DNA of 64,000 bases from Luidia sarsii. Taxonomy: Eukaryota; Echinodermata; Asteroidea; Paxillosida; Luidiidae. Below, piece after piece: positions 12,706-24,200 of this stretch. The notes beneath the pieces were generated by a model. It did no database searches, had not been told where the DNA came from, and worked only from the letters and a program-made list of their open reading frames with translations. Numbering within the stretch: the stretch's first letter is position 1; each line of letters opens with the position of its first letter. Location: the NCBI GenBank assembly GCA_949987565.1, contig OX465110.1, forward strand, positions 6,418,309-6,482,308, in the 5' to 3' direction. The position numbers were made by a program, and so were the translations under genes.

Positions 12706-13544
12706 GAGGCCATTATCATATTCCTGCTAAACCATTAATATTGAAATGACAAATCGTGTCGGGTGAACTTTGATCAGGGGAGATTTGAACGACGTAATTT
12801 CCCAAGAATGTTGAGAACATTGTTAAAGCACGGTGTTGGTGCGGTGTACATATTATAGTGTCTCACAAAAGTGTATATGTATCATACATTTTCACATACT
12901 GTTCATCGTATTTCAGGATTATTCTTTTCACTTTGTTCAATGATAGATAGACTGTATTTAAGTTATATTGTGACGATGTTTGTTAAAAAGATAGGATCGT
13001 TGAAACTGGAAAGCTGTACTTACTTTTGTTAGATACTTGTGGTCTTGTTTTGATATTTTTGTTAAAATGCAGGTAAGAGAAAATCCCGGATCCCTTGAAA
13101 AATGGTGCAGCTTTTTTCTGTTCTTTGAGGGTACTAACTTCTGATATTTTGTACAGTAATTAATCATTATAATCGCCATGATAATATACAACAAACCTGA
13201 CACAATCAGGCCAGAATAACGTGTACACAGAAGACTCTTTCAAAATACTAAACAATAATGATGACTTTTTTTATACTCTCAAGCCAAGCAAGAAAGAAAA
13301 CAATTACATAAAGTGTCAACATTAACCTTCAGCAAAGGGAAGGAGGGGGAAAGCGGACAAAGAAAGAACTATAAACGAGTCCCAATTTGAAAGGCACTTT
13401 GCTGCTCAAAAAGGAGGACAAACTACTAGATCAAATACATTTAAAAAAAAAGAATATGCAAAATTGATTCAATCTGCATACTGACAATGACATTAAGTAA
13501 CCAAAACACAGGTTTAAAACATGTAGACAGGTAGACAGGTAAAA

Positions 13545-13640
13545 AAAAACAAAAAACTGCTTAGTGACTAAAATGATCCCGAAACAAAATCTGACGTTTC
13601 CATCCTAGCAGGACCATTTTCACAAGGCGATGTTCGTTCT
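13545..13640 (-). repeat. Penelope-tail fragment
   Basis: On the reverse strand, a degenerate tail (CCTTGTGAAAATGGTCCTGC then TAGGATGGAAACGTCAG) is followed by TTAGTCACTAAGCAGTTTTT, the distal tail word. Confidence 0.5.
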
Positions 13641-14044
13641 CAGATGGAAATGTCAGGCCCACTTTTTTTTTTTTTTTTTTTTTTTAAGGGAGCAAGTATC
13701 AGTTATCAGTTATCAGTTATCAGATTAACAACAGACAAACCCCCTGAAGTGTTTTGAGGAGATAAACTATCTGGCGTTTGTTTATTGGAGAAATGATGCA
13801 GTTTGCCTGGGGCGGTGTGGACCGGATTCCTATGGGGATGGTTGTGATTCAACTCTTATTGAAATGTAATGGGTGAGAACAAAAAAGAAGTTGTAATGGT
13901 ATTTGAGTGAGCCATCGAGGAACAGTTACTGGATAGAAAGTTTGAGAGCATTTTTGCATACCAATCATGATGGGTTTTTTGGTTTTTTTAGGGGGGGGGT
14001 TGGGGGAATTACTGTACAACATTCAAATCGTGACTGAGGAGAGT

Positions 14045-14514
14045 AAGCCGCGTCCACACTGGACTTAAAATGGGTAAACTAACCGAGCAAATGGGTAAAT
14101 TGACCATTTTACGTCAAGTGCGGACAGCCCAGGAAGTTTTCCTCCCAGGTAACTTACCCGACTCCAGTGGGTAGTTTAACCGACCAACTTCTGCCCGGTT
14201 AAATTGACCAGGTCAGTTTAACCAATTCAATAAGTCCAATCCGGACACGACGTCTCGGTAAACGACTCAGTAAAAAACCACATCCGGCGCCCCGCACGTT
14301 ACGTTACTGTATGCAAGACTCGTGCGGGCGCAGGGTAACAACGTGTTTGTGTACCTAGAGTACATGCACATGTACATGAGTCGGTTAGTTTTACCGATCG
14401 TCTCGGTTAGTTTACCCGAGTCAAAAAGTACAAGTGCGGACGCCGGGAAGATTTACCCATTGGAATGTTACCCACGGGCTCGGTAAAAAATAAGTCCAGT
14501 GCGGACACGGATTT
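14045..14514 (+). mobile_element. 467-bp foldback MITE, copy A
   Basis: Starts AAGCCGCGTCCACACTGGAC and ends GTCCAGTGCGGACACGG, forming terminal inverted repeats. The interior is built of inverted GGTAAACTAACCGAG and GGTTAAACTGACC-like words, so the element can fold on itself. A nearly full-length copy lies in reverse orientation at 49081-49549. It has no coding capacity. I cannot name its superfamily; it would need an autonomous partner in trans. Confidence 0.75.
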
Positions 14515-14539
14515 AACACAAAAATGTACCGTATTCAAA

Positions 14540-14710
14540 AATTAGGAGAGCCTGACGTTTCGATCCTAGCAGGACTATTCTCAAAAGCAGAACCATTCTC
14601 AAAAGCAGAAAGAAAGAAATGTATTGCTAACAACCAAATGGCAAATCTCAAAAGTGAAGAGAGCCTGGATGTTTCCATCCAAGAAAGACCTTTCTCAAAG
14701 GTCCCGCTCG
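14540..14710 (-). repeat. Two adjacent Penelope-tail fragments
   Basis: Two reverse-strand copies of the tail occur, near 14548-14595 (AGCCTGACGTTTCGATCCTA) and 14658-14703 (AGCCTGGATGTTTCCATCCA). Each has the CTCAAA-box. The second is more diverged. Confidence 0.55.
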
Positions 14711-16084
14711 GGTCTCCATTCTGGGTGGACCTTTCTTAGCTCAAATGCAGAATGACGTGGATAAAAAAAGAAAAAAACAGATAGGAAAGGGGGGAGAGGT
14801 TATGAAAAAAAAGGTTTTGAGGATAGTGGACGGCCAGAGGATGAAAAGCTGGTAGGGAGACCAGGGTTAGATCCCTGGTATATTCACTTCAATGGGCCTT
14901 AGTGCAAAACCATGGTAAACCTTAATCACTGCATGCTGTATTAATTATAGAGACTATTTCAAGGACTCTCTCTATGCAGTTTAGCGAGCTTCACCAACCA
15001 GAGGCATCCAAGAGCTCAACCTCATTAAGGCCTCGTTAAAGTATGATAATCCTAAACCCTGTAGGATTCTCTGATGAATCCATAACACACGGTCAAGGGC
15101 TTATCTTCAGAGACTAATGAAGGAATATCTGAAACTGAATCCTTTCTTAATTAAGATGAATGGCGACATGCACTGCTTTGCAGAGTACCGCCCTTGCGTG
15201 CAACAAACTGGTGGGGCATGCTAAGTCAGCACACACTGCCCTGTACGCCAAAATGACTCAGCAATGGGCCAGCGCCAAGGCCAAAAGATTTAATCAGGCC
15301 AGCCCCAAATATCAAACGAAATCTGTGGCCCCAACCGGTCCACTAACAAACTTATGCCCTTGTTAGTTTTTCATGCCAGAAACAATTGTAAATAGATGGA
15401 TTTTCTCACCCTTAATAGCACCTACAAAATGCAAAGTTAGCTTAGAGCCTTGGTACGGATAACATGCATCTATTTTTTTTTTCAACCAATGAATGGATCA
15501 TTTTTTTCCTTCAGCCGAAATGTTGCATACCGGTAAGTTATGCAACTGATTACAAATATTGCGTAAGTCTTGCGCCACAAAGACTTGTTTGAACAATATC
15601 TAGCAAAGTCAGCAAAATGTTGCATAAGTTATGCAACAAAGTGTTGCATATGTAATATTTGAAGTTTTTTTAAACAGGTAGCAGGTTAACTTTTTTTTAA
15701 GGAAAAAGAGTGCGATGCCACACCAAAAACCAGATAGGCTAGAATTACTTGGCTCTTCAGTGCAAACATTAAAGCTTTGCCTCGTTCTTTTTAGATCAAG
15801 TAAGCAAACATAGGCCGTTGTGCCTTTTTAAAATTTCTTTCCCTTTCACTCGGAACAATCTGAAGAGTGTGAGCTATTTAAGAGAATGCAATGTACAATT
15901 TTGGTTTCAATGCCATGAGTGGCTTTCGGTTGCCTTAACAGTTTAAGCATTAGCCCCCTACTTCTCTTTCTGTCTTTTTTTACTTTATATGATATCATCT
16001 TGATATGCTTTGAATGCATATATATAACAGTAGACTAACTGGATACTATAAAGCAATGCCAAAAAAAGAGCATTACTCAAACTG

Positions 16085-16165
16085 CACGCTGACAATGCAA
16101 ATCTGAAACATTTAGAGGGCCTGACGTTTCCATCCAAGCAGGATCTATCTCAACGGTTAATTCTG
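16085..16165 (-). repeat. Penelope-tail fragment
   Basis: Reverse-strand tail with GGCCTGACGTTTCCATCCAA and ATCTATCTCAACGG. Diverged in the hairpin. Confidence 0.45.
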
Positions 16166-16404
16166 ACTGTCGAGAAAGAGTTCCACTATGATCACAATGT
16201 CAGGTCTCTGTAGAATTTGGACAAAAGAAAAAACACATGCTTGCCGAAAGGAGTGGCCCCTAACCATGCAGACCATCAATAAGCTATTGAGGAAATTCCA
16301 ATCCAAGCAGGACCTTTTTGTGGTTGAGGGCCTTCCAAAAACAAGCTCCTACTTGGCACGAAGTGCCAAGCTCCCTAACTTTCTTGGAGAAGCGCGAAGA
16401 ATAT

Positions 16405-16690
16405 TTGACTGGACCAGGACTTGAACCCGAGATCTCTGCCACGACGTACCGGTGCTGGTCCATAAAAGCCGGAAGTCGCAGTCCAGTGAAACATTTTCTT
16501 CGCCATTTTACAATTTGTTTAAAATTTCCCCATCAGTTTCTCGTTCCTTTGTTTCTTTTTAGGACTAATAGTTAAGTTAGTTAACAGGGTAGGGTCAAAT
16601 ACAAAATGGAAAAAAAAATGACAAGGAAAATGTTACCTCTGTATACCTGTGCTCTTAAAATCTGAGCTATCCAGCCCTTAGAGGGCAGCC
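16405..16690 (-). repeat. tRNA-derived SINE fragments
   Basis: The reverse strand reads GAGATCTCGGGTTCAAGTCC then TGGTCCAGTCAAATATTC, an RNA polymerase III B-box followed by the SINE body seen again at 41.1 kb. A second piece near 16625-16690 reads GCTGGATAGCTCAGATTTTA (A-box). They are broken SINE copies, not functional tRNA genes. Confidence 0.55.
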
Positions 16691-17539
16691 AATTTGTCAT
16701 TTAAAGCAATTGAAACAAAAACCTGCCACGTTAAAAAGTTGCCAAGATCTTTAGAAATGAAATGCTTAAAAATAGCTTGAAGTTAAACTTCTCCCTCTGC
16801 TCTATGCCGGCATTTTGGAGATGATTTTGCTGCACCTTTTATGCTGCCCAAACCGTCAGTTTTTAAATACACGTACTTCAAAAACCTTTCATGCCAAAGA
16901 AAAACCACTTTAAAAAGGACGGAGACAAAAATCCATTTCTCAGAGAGTAAACTTTCTTGAACAAAAAACAATTATAACTTAATGTAAACTTTCAAGAGAT
17001 TTTGTATATATGTTTGTGGGTGCCTCTCAAAAAGCAGTAAAGAAACAGCAAGCTTTATCAGTTCAGGGACAAAGGGAGTTGACACAAAGATTGGTCTTAC
17101 TGTACACCACTGGCTTTGTAAGACCATTAAACTTTCATCAAGACATTTGCCCAGTCGAGAAAGGAAAACACAGGAGGAATAATTAGCATCCATTCTCAAG
17201 GTCCATGAGAACGGCAACCCATATCAAACCTCTTCCTCTATTCTAGAAGGATGGTACATTAATTAAATGTGAATTTCACTGGCGTTGATGAGCCGTGACT
17301 CCACGCGGACTTTCCACAGTGCTCATTCTTTTCTTCCTATACAGAGGGTGAGCTCCAACTGACACAGAATTGGAAAAGGTGATGGCGGTCAGCTCATCCG
17401 AAATGACCGGCTCTTTCTTGCCTTTACTTCACTCTGTACAAAGTGTCCTTGTACAAAGGGATATAGCATTTGACAGGACCACAGAAGCATTGTTAACAAA
17501 AACCTGTATGGATCACTGACATTGAAACGGTGGAAGCTT

Positions 17540-17955
17540 GATCTGGGTCAGTGACTCAATGATACAGATCTGGGATAGCAAAGCAAACATGGGGTGGTTG
17601 TCCCGATCTGAGCCAGCATTACCGACTTGGGTCAGAGATCCTGACCAGGGTCAGTGATCCAGATCTGGGTCAGTTATCCAGACAATGATGGAGATCTAGG
17701 TCAGTAATCAGACAGTGATCCAAATCTGGGTCAGTGATCCAGACATTGATCCAGATTTGGGTCAATGATCCAGATAATGATCCAGATCTGGGTCAGTGAT
17801 CCAGAGAGATCCAGATGTAGGTCAGTGATCCAGACAGTGATCCAGATCTGGGTCAGTGATCCGGATCTGGGTCAGCGATCCAAACAAATGGGTCAGTGAT
17901 CCAGACATTCATCTAGATTGGGGTCAGTGATCCAGATCTGGGTCAATGATCCATG
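17540..17955 (+). repeat. Degenerate GGGTCAGTGATCCAGATCT minisatellite
   Basis: About 20 imperfect units of the form GATCCAGATCTGGGTCAGT, with variable spacers. It lies just 3' of the EDC4 stop codon, so it could fall within the EDC4 3' untranslated region. Each unit carries GGGTCA, a nuclear-receptor half-site-like word. Confidence 0.8.
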
Positions 17956-18038
17956 AGTCAGTTGCAAATCTCTCAAAGTGAACACCACTATGCCCGACAT
18001 CCGTTCGGCAGACTGAGAGGGGGGAGGGGTGAGCTTCC

Positions 18039-18234
18039 TCAGTTGTTGCTGGACTTAAGAGACTGTGCCAGCATCAGGACCCGCTTCATCTTCTTGGCAT
18101 TGACGTGGCTGGGGTTCTGCTGCAGGAAGGCAGTGATGTGCCGGCACAGGTCGCCGATGACGATGGGGAGGTGCTCATGGTACTGGCTGGTGGTCCTGTC
18201 CTCGGCCAGCACCATCAGGGACTCTTCGATATAC
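18039..18234 (-). CDS. EDC4: EDC4 exon 25 (C-terminus and stop)
   Basis: Reads YIEESLMVLAEDRTTSQYHE and ends LMLAQSLKSSNN followed by TGA. Human ends SYLEEAVMHLDHSDP..LSLMLHGLV. The C-terminal domain is required in the family for P-body targeting and self-association. Confidence 0.94.
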
Positions 18235-21200
18235 CTACAAAGGGAAATGGTGTATGATAGGGTGGTCACTTCAGATCCACAGCGATTCAACAAAGCAAAA
18301 CTTCCTATCCACAGATAAGACTTAAGGCTCTGTATGGTGGGTGAATCAATAATAGGAAGGTTTGAGGTGACACCATGTTTAAGGTCTCTTAAAGAAGAGG
18401 TGTGGTACTGAAAAGAACCCGAGTGGTAACTCGACGTTTTGACCAGTATGTTCTGGCCGTAATCAGGAGAATGACGGAACGACGGAATGAATTCTCCTGA
18501 TGACGGCCAGAGCATACTGGTCGAAACGTCGAGTTACCACCCAGGTTCTTTTCAGAACCACACTTCTTCTTTAATCTTCTTTAAGAGACCTTATACATGG
18601 TGTCACCGCAAACCTTCCTGTCTACAGCAAAACTGATTTGGGGAACTGATCGCGCCGATCCGTCCGGATCAGACTCACTTCAGCTTGAGGACAGTGGTGT
18701 GGCCGAGGTCGTGGGACAGCTGCTGTATGAGGGAGAGCAGGACGGGCTGGTCCAAGGGGAACGGATTGGTCTCGAAGAGCTGGTCAGCGTTGACTGCCTG
18801 GCAGGCAAAGAGGACGGCCCGCAGGTCCGAGGCGCTCAGAGCCTTAAAACAAAAACAAAAACCCTTTGAGAAAAAGTCCTGCTAGGATCGAAACGTCAGG
18901 CACCTCTTATCTTTTGAGATTTATGTATCGCTAGTCAGTAAGCAATTTGCAACAGTTTTTTTTATTCACTTCAAAACAAAAACAAAATGCAATCAAATCT
19001 AAAATGAAAATGTACGGTGCGATTTCTGGAGATGAACGACAGTCAATGGCTAAATGCTTCTTACGGGCACCCCCATCAATCACAGACCACCCAAGAGTGC
19101 TGGAACATTACACAAGAGGTCTCCTGTAACTAATTTCATGCAGACCAGTGTTTAGAAAGGAGAAAAAACGCATCCATAAACCATGATCCACTTATACCAC
19201 TAATACGAGGTGTGATACATGAAGATATACGGCAGTTAGTGGTAACTGGCCTCGGACTAGACTAGGACGTGTTGAGGAATTAAAGGGGAATGAAACCCAG
19301 AGAAAAATGTTGGCTTATCTGATTGGGTGTTAAAAACAACCTACAATTACCTATGTGCTACTCACCTACGAGTAAAAAAACACCAACATTTTCTCTGGGT
19401 TTCATTCCCCTTTAAAACCAGAGCCCAAGCCTTGGGCCATTAATTTTGGTAAAAAGGGCCTCAGTTCCACAGGAAAAAAAGAACACGTCTGCTGCCCTCC
19501 ACCGTAAAGTTTTACAGAGGGACTCATCCCATCCACCTCTACCGTGAAGTTTTACAGAGGGACTCATCCCACCCTCACCACCCATCCACCTCTACCGTGA
19601 GGTTTTACCGAGGGACTCATCCCACCTTCACCACCCATCCACCTCTACCGTGAAGTTTTACAGAGGGACTCATCCCACCCTCACCACCCATTCACCTCTA
19701 CCGTGAAGTTTTACAGAGGGACTCATCCCACCCTCACCACCCATTCACCTCTACCGTGAAGTTTTGCACGGAGACCCATCCCACCCTCACCACCCATCCA
19801 CCTCTACCGTGAAGTTTTGCAGAGGGACTCATCCCACCCTCACCACCCATTCACCTCTACCGTGAAGTTTTGCAGAGGGACCCATCCCACCCTCACCACC
19901 CATCCACCTCTACCGTGACGTTTTGCAGAGGGACTCATCCCACCCTCACCACCCATTCACCTCTACCGTGAAGTTTTACAGAGGGACTCATCCCACCCTC
20001 ACCACCCATTCACCTCTACCGTGAAGTTTTACAGAGGGACTCATCCCACCCTCACCACCCATTCACCTCTACCGTGAAGTTTTACAGAGGGACTCATCCC
20101 ACCCTCACCACCCATTCACCTCTACCATGAAGTTTTACAGAGGGACTCATCCCACCCTCACCACCCATTCACCTCTACCGTGAAGTTTTGCAGAGGGACT
20201 CATCCCACCCTCACCACCCATTCACCTCTACCGTGAAGTTTTGCAGAGGGACTCATCCCACCCTCACCACCCATCCACCTCTACCGTGAAGTTTTACAGA
20301 GGGACTCATCCCACCCTCACCACCCATCCACCTCTACCGTGAAGTTTTACAGAGGGCCTCATCCCACCCTCACCACCCATCCACCTCTACCGTGAAGTTT
20401 TGCAGAGGGACCCATCCCACCCTCACCACCCATCCACCTCTACCGTGAAGTTTTACAGAGGGACTCATCCCACCCTCACCACCCATCCACCTCTACCGTG
20501 AAGTTTTACAGAGGGACTCATCCCACCCTCACCACCCATCCACCTCTACCGTGAAGTTTTGCAGAGGGACTCATCCCACCCTCACCACCCATCCACCTCT
20601 ACCGTGAAGTTTTGCAGAGGGACTCATCCCACCCTCACCACCCATCCACCTCTACCGTGAAGTTTTGCAGAGGGACCCATCCCACCCTAACCACCCATCC
20701 ACCTCTACCGTGAAGTTTTGCAGAGGGACTCATCCCACCCTCACCACCCATCCACCTCTAGCGTCAAGTTTTACAGAGGGACTCATCCCACCCTCACCAC
20801 CCATCCACCTCTACCGTGAAGTTTTGCAGAGGGACTCATCCCACCCTCACCACCCATCCACCTATAGCGTCAAGTTTTACAGAGGGACTCATCCCACCTT
20901 CACCACCCATCCACCTCTACCGTAAAGTTTTGCAGAGGGACTCATCCCACCCTCACCACCCATCCACCTCTAGCGTCAAGTTTTACAGAGGGACTCATCC
21001 CACCCTCACCACCCATCCACCTCTACCGTGAAGTTTTGCAGAGGGACTCATCCCACCCTCACCACCCATCCACCTCTACCGTGAAGTTTTGCAGAGGGAC
21101 CCATCCCACCCTCACCACCCATCCACCTCTACCGTGAAGTTTTGCAGAGGGACTCATCCCATCCTCACCACCCATCCACCTCTAGCGTCAAGTTTTACAG

Positions 21201-24200
21201 AGGGACTCATCAAACCTTCACCACCCATCCACCTCTACCGTGAAGTTTTGCAGAGGGACTCATCCCACCCTCACCACCCATCCACCTCTACCGTGAAGTT
21301 TTGCAGAGGGACTCATCCCACCCTCACCACCCATCCACCTCTACCGTGAAGTTTTTGCAGATGGACTCATCCCACCCTCACCACCCATCCACCTCTAGCG
21401 TCAAGTTTTACAGAGGGACTCATCCCACATTCACTACCCATCCACCTCTACCGTGAAGTTTTGCAGAGGGACTCATCCCACCCTCACCACCCATCCACCT
21501 CTACCGTGAAGTTTTGCAGAGGGACTCATCCCACCCTCACCACCCATCCACCTCTACCGTGAAGTTTTGCACGGAGACCCATCCTGCCCCCACCCCCAGC
21601 CCTTTCCCTCATCCCATCCCACCCCCACCCCAGCCCTCCCCCCACACAACCCCACACCACCCCACACTCCACACACAAACAGACACTCACACTCTGGAAG
21701 GCCTGCATGGTGTGGCCCTGCTGCAGGAGGTTGTTGATGTGGCTCTGGACCTGTCTGATGTCGGGGCCCTGGGGCACCGGGGTCGGGGCCTGGGAGCGCA
21801 CCACGGCGGCCAGGCTGCTCTCCACGCTGCTCTGGTGGTCACGCAGGGCCGACTGCAGCTCGTCCTTCAGGAGCTTGCGCACTTTGCCCAGGATGTCCTG
21901 CTCCACTCTACGGCAAAAAATAAATAAATAAATAAATAAATAGAATTTAATCCCTATTCAGACGACACTGATAAAAACTCGCAAGGCTTGAGAGAATTTA
22001 GCGTATAGCATGGGATGTCGTATAATGAACAGTTCCTCACTTCACACGATCGATTGTCAAGGGTCCCATGAGAAATCCTCTGGTAGCGGAAGATTTGGCG
22101 GAGGTCCAGGGGATGGGCTGGGAAAAGGGGATGGGCAGGGGAGAGGGGATGGGCTGGGGAGAGGGGGGTGGGAAGGGGAGAGGGGGGTGGGCAGGGGAGA
22201 GGGGATGGGCAGGGGAGAGGGGATGGGCAGGGGAGAGGGGGATGGGCAGGGGAGAGGGGATGGGCAGGGGAGAGGGGGATGGGAAGGGGAGAGGGGGATG
22301 GGAAGGGGAGAGGGGGTGGGCAGGGGAGAGGGGGATGGGCGGGGGAGAGGGGGATGGGCGGGGGAGAGGGGGGTGGGCGGGGGAAAGGGGGTGGGCAGGG
22401 GAGAGGGGGATGGGCAGGGGAAAGGGGGTGGGCAGGGGAGAGGGGGATGGGCAGGGGAGAGGGGGATGGGCAGGGGAGAGGGGGATGGGCAGGGGAGAGG
22501 GGGATGGGCAGGGGAGAGGGGGATGGGCAGGGGAGAGGGGGATGGGCAGGGGAGAGGGGGATGGGCAGGGGAGAGGGGGATGGGCAGGGGAGAGGGGGAT
22601 GGGCAGGGGAGAGGGGGATGGGCAGGGGAGAGGGGGATGGGCAGGGGAGAGGGGGATGGGCAGGGGAGAGGGGGATGGGCAGGGGAGAGGGGGATGGGCA
22701 GGGGAGAGGGGGATGGGCAGGGGAGAGGGGATGGGCGGGGGAGAGGGGGATGGGCGGGGGAGAGGGGGATGGGCAGGGGAGAGGGGGATGGAAAGGGGAG
22801 AGGGGGATGGGCAGGGGAGAGGGGGATGGGAAGGGGAGAGAGGGTGGGCAGGGGAGAGGAGGGCGACGGAGGCATACTTTTCATTGGAGGCCTGCAGCTG
22901 CTTGGTGAGCTCTGCCTGGACGCTGGCCAGCAGGCTGTCCTTGAGGGTATCGGAGCTGGCCTTGAAGGTCTCCACCAGGCCTATCAGCTCGGCCAGGATG
23001 GGGTCCCTATCCTCCCTCTCCTGCTGCTTTGCCTTGCTCAGGTGCGTCTCCAACTGATGGGTGTCTGTGCAATGGCCATCGGGGAGGGACGGTAAGTGAG
23101 AAGGGGAAGGAGAGAAAAGTGGTTAGGCCATGGTTAGGGTTGAGCGGTTTTCAATTTTATACACCGTAAATTCCCAGATATAATGCACACCCATGTATAA
23201 TGCCCACCCAACTTTTGCCTTTCATAAAAAAAAAATAATAATTACCACGTGGGGGAAAAAAACCAGGAGAGTTTGCAGCAGGGATGATGATTGACAGCTC
23301 CATTGTTAAAATGCGATACAATGTAACATCGGCTTCTGTATGATGACTGGCAGGATAATACAGTGGGCAAATCCACCCAACTGGTGAGCCACCTTACCTC
23401 CCTGTCCACTCAAAGATCTGAACAACATCGGCAACAACCGAAGCAAGCAAGCAAGCACTGCCGGCGCTGCACACTTACACTGCCTGGTTCCGGCCTCAAA
23501 GGCCTTGTTGACCTGCTGGAAGAGGGCCTGGCAGGACTGCTCAAAGGCCGGCACCACGCTGGAGCGGAACGCCTCCCTGTATGTGGTCTGCATGGTGGCC
23601 CCGAGTGCGTTGGCAGCTGCCTGGCCTATGGCATCCGTGGTGTTCTGAGGAAAGGGGGCAGAGCTAAAACTCTTCTTTTACATGCACATAATTATATACA
23701 TGTTATGTGATTTGTATAGGTTTCCCACACTGGAGCATAGAAGAAGTGTAAATGACTGTTTATTCTTGTACAGGTTTTTCCATAGTATTTATAATGTAAC
23801 CGACTCCAACCCTTTTTGTCTGCATGTACCTGTGCGGCGGACAAGGCATGCACAGGAGCACATCTTCCGCATCCCACGCAGCCGAGTTGAAGTGACAAAG
23901 CGTGGCTTCATCTCCAGGATTTCGTCCACTTACAACAGGCTGCATGGGATGTGTGATGTGTTCGGTGCTCCTTCCGTGCATTCTTTTCGCCGCCAGGTCC
24001 ATGCAGCTCTTTCACTTTTTAATACTTAATGTGCTGTTTGTGTTTCAGTCTTTAACTATGTGCTGAATTGTTGTGATTGATTGTGGTTTGAATCTCTGCT
24101 TCTTGCATGGTTATACTTGTTTGCTTGTTTTCTATTTGTTTGTCTGTCTGTTTGTTTCAATGTTCTATGAATGATATATCCATTATTTATTTAACTATTT

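Larger units (their letters stand above)
11100..18038. other. Intergenic region between cadherin and EDC4
   Basis: Apart from the listed promoter cluster, MITE, tail fragments, SINE pieces and minisatellite, I find no supported gene. The frame at 12255-12719 (reverse, 154 codons) overlaps the promoter motifs and shows no recognisable domain. Poly-T and AT-rich stretches dominate 12.7-13.7 kb and 15.4-16.1 kb. Confidence 0.5.

Noticed and set aside
12255..12719. 154-codon reverse-strand frame in the intergenic region
   Set aside because: No recognisable domain; it overlaps promoter motifs and is explained by higher GC content. It could still be untranslated first-exon sequence.
22010..23095. 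Long Gly/Arg/Glu-rich and Pro/Ser-rich open frames on both strands (up to 361 codons)
   Set aside because: They are translations of the 19-bp array; only the EDC4 exon 22 part on the reverse strand is coding.
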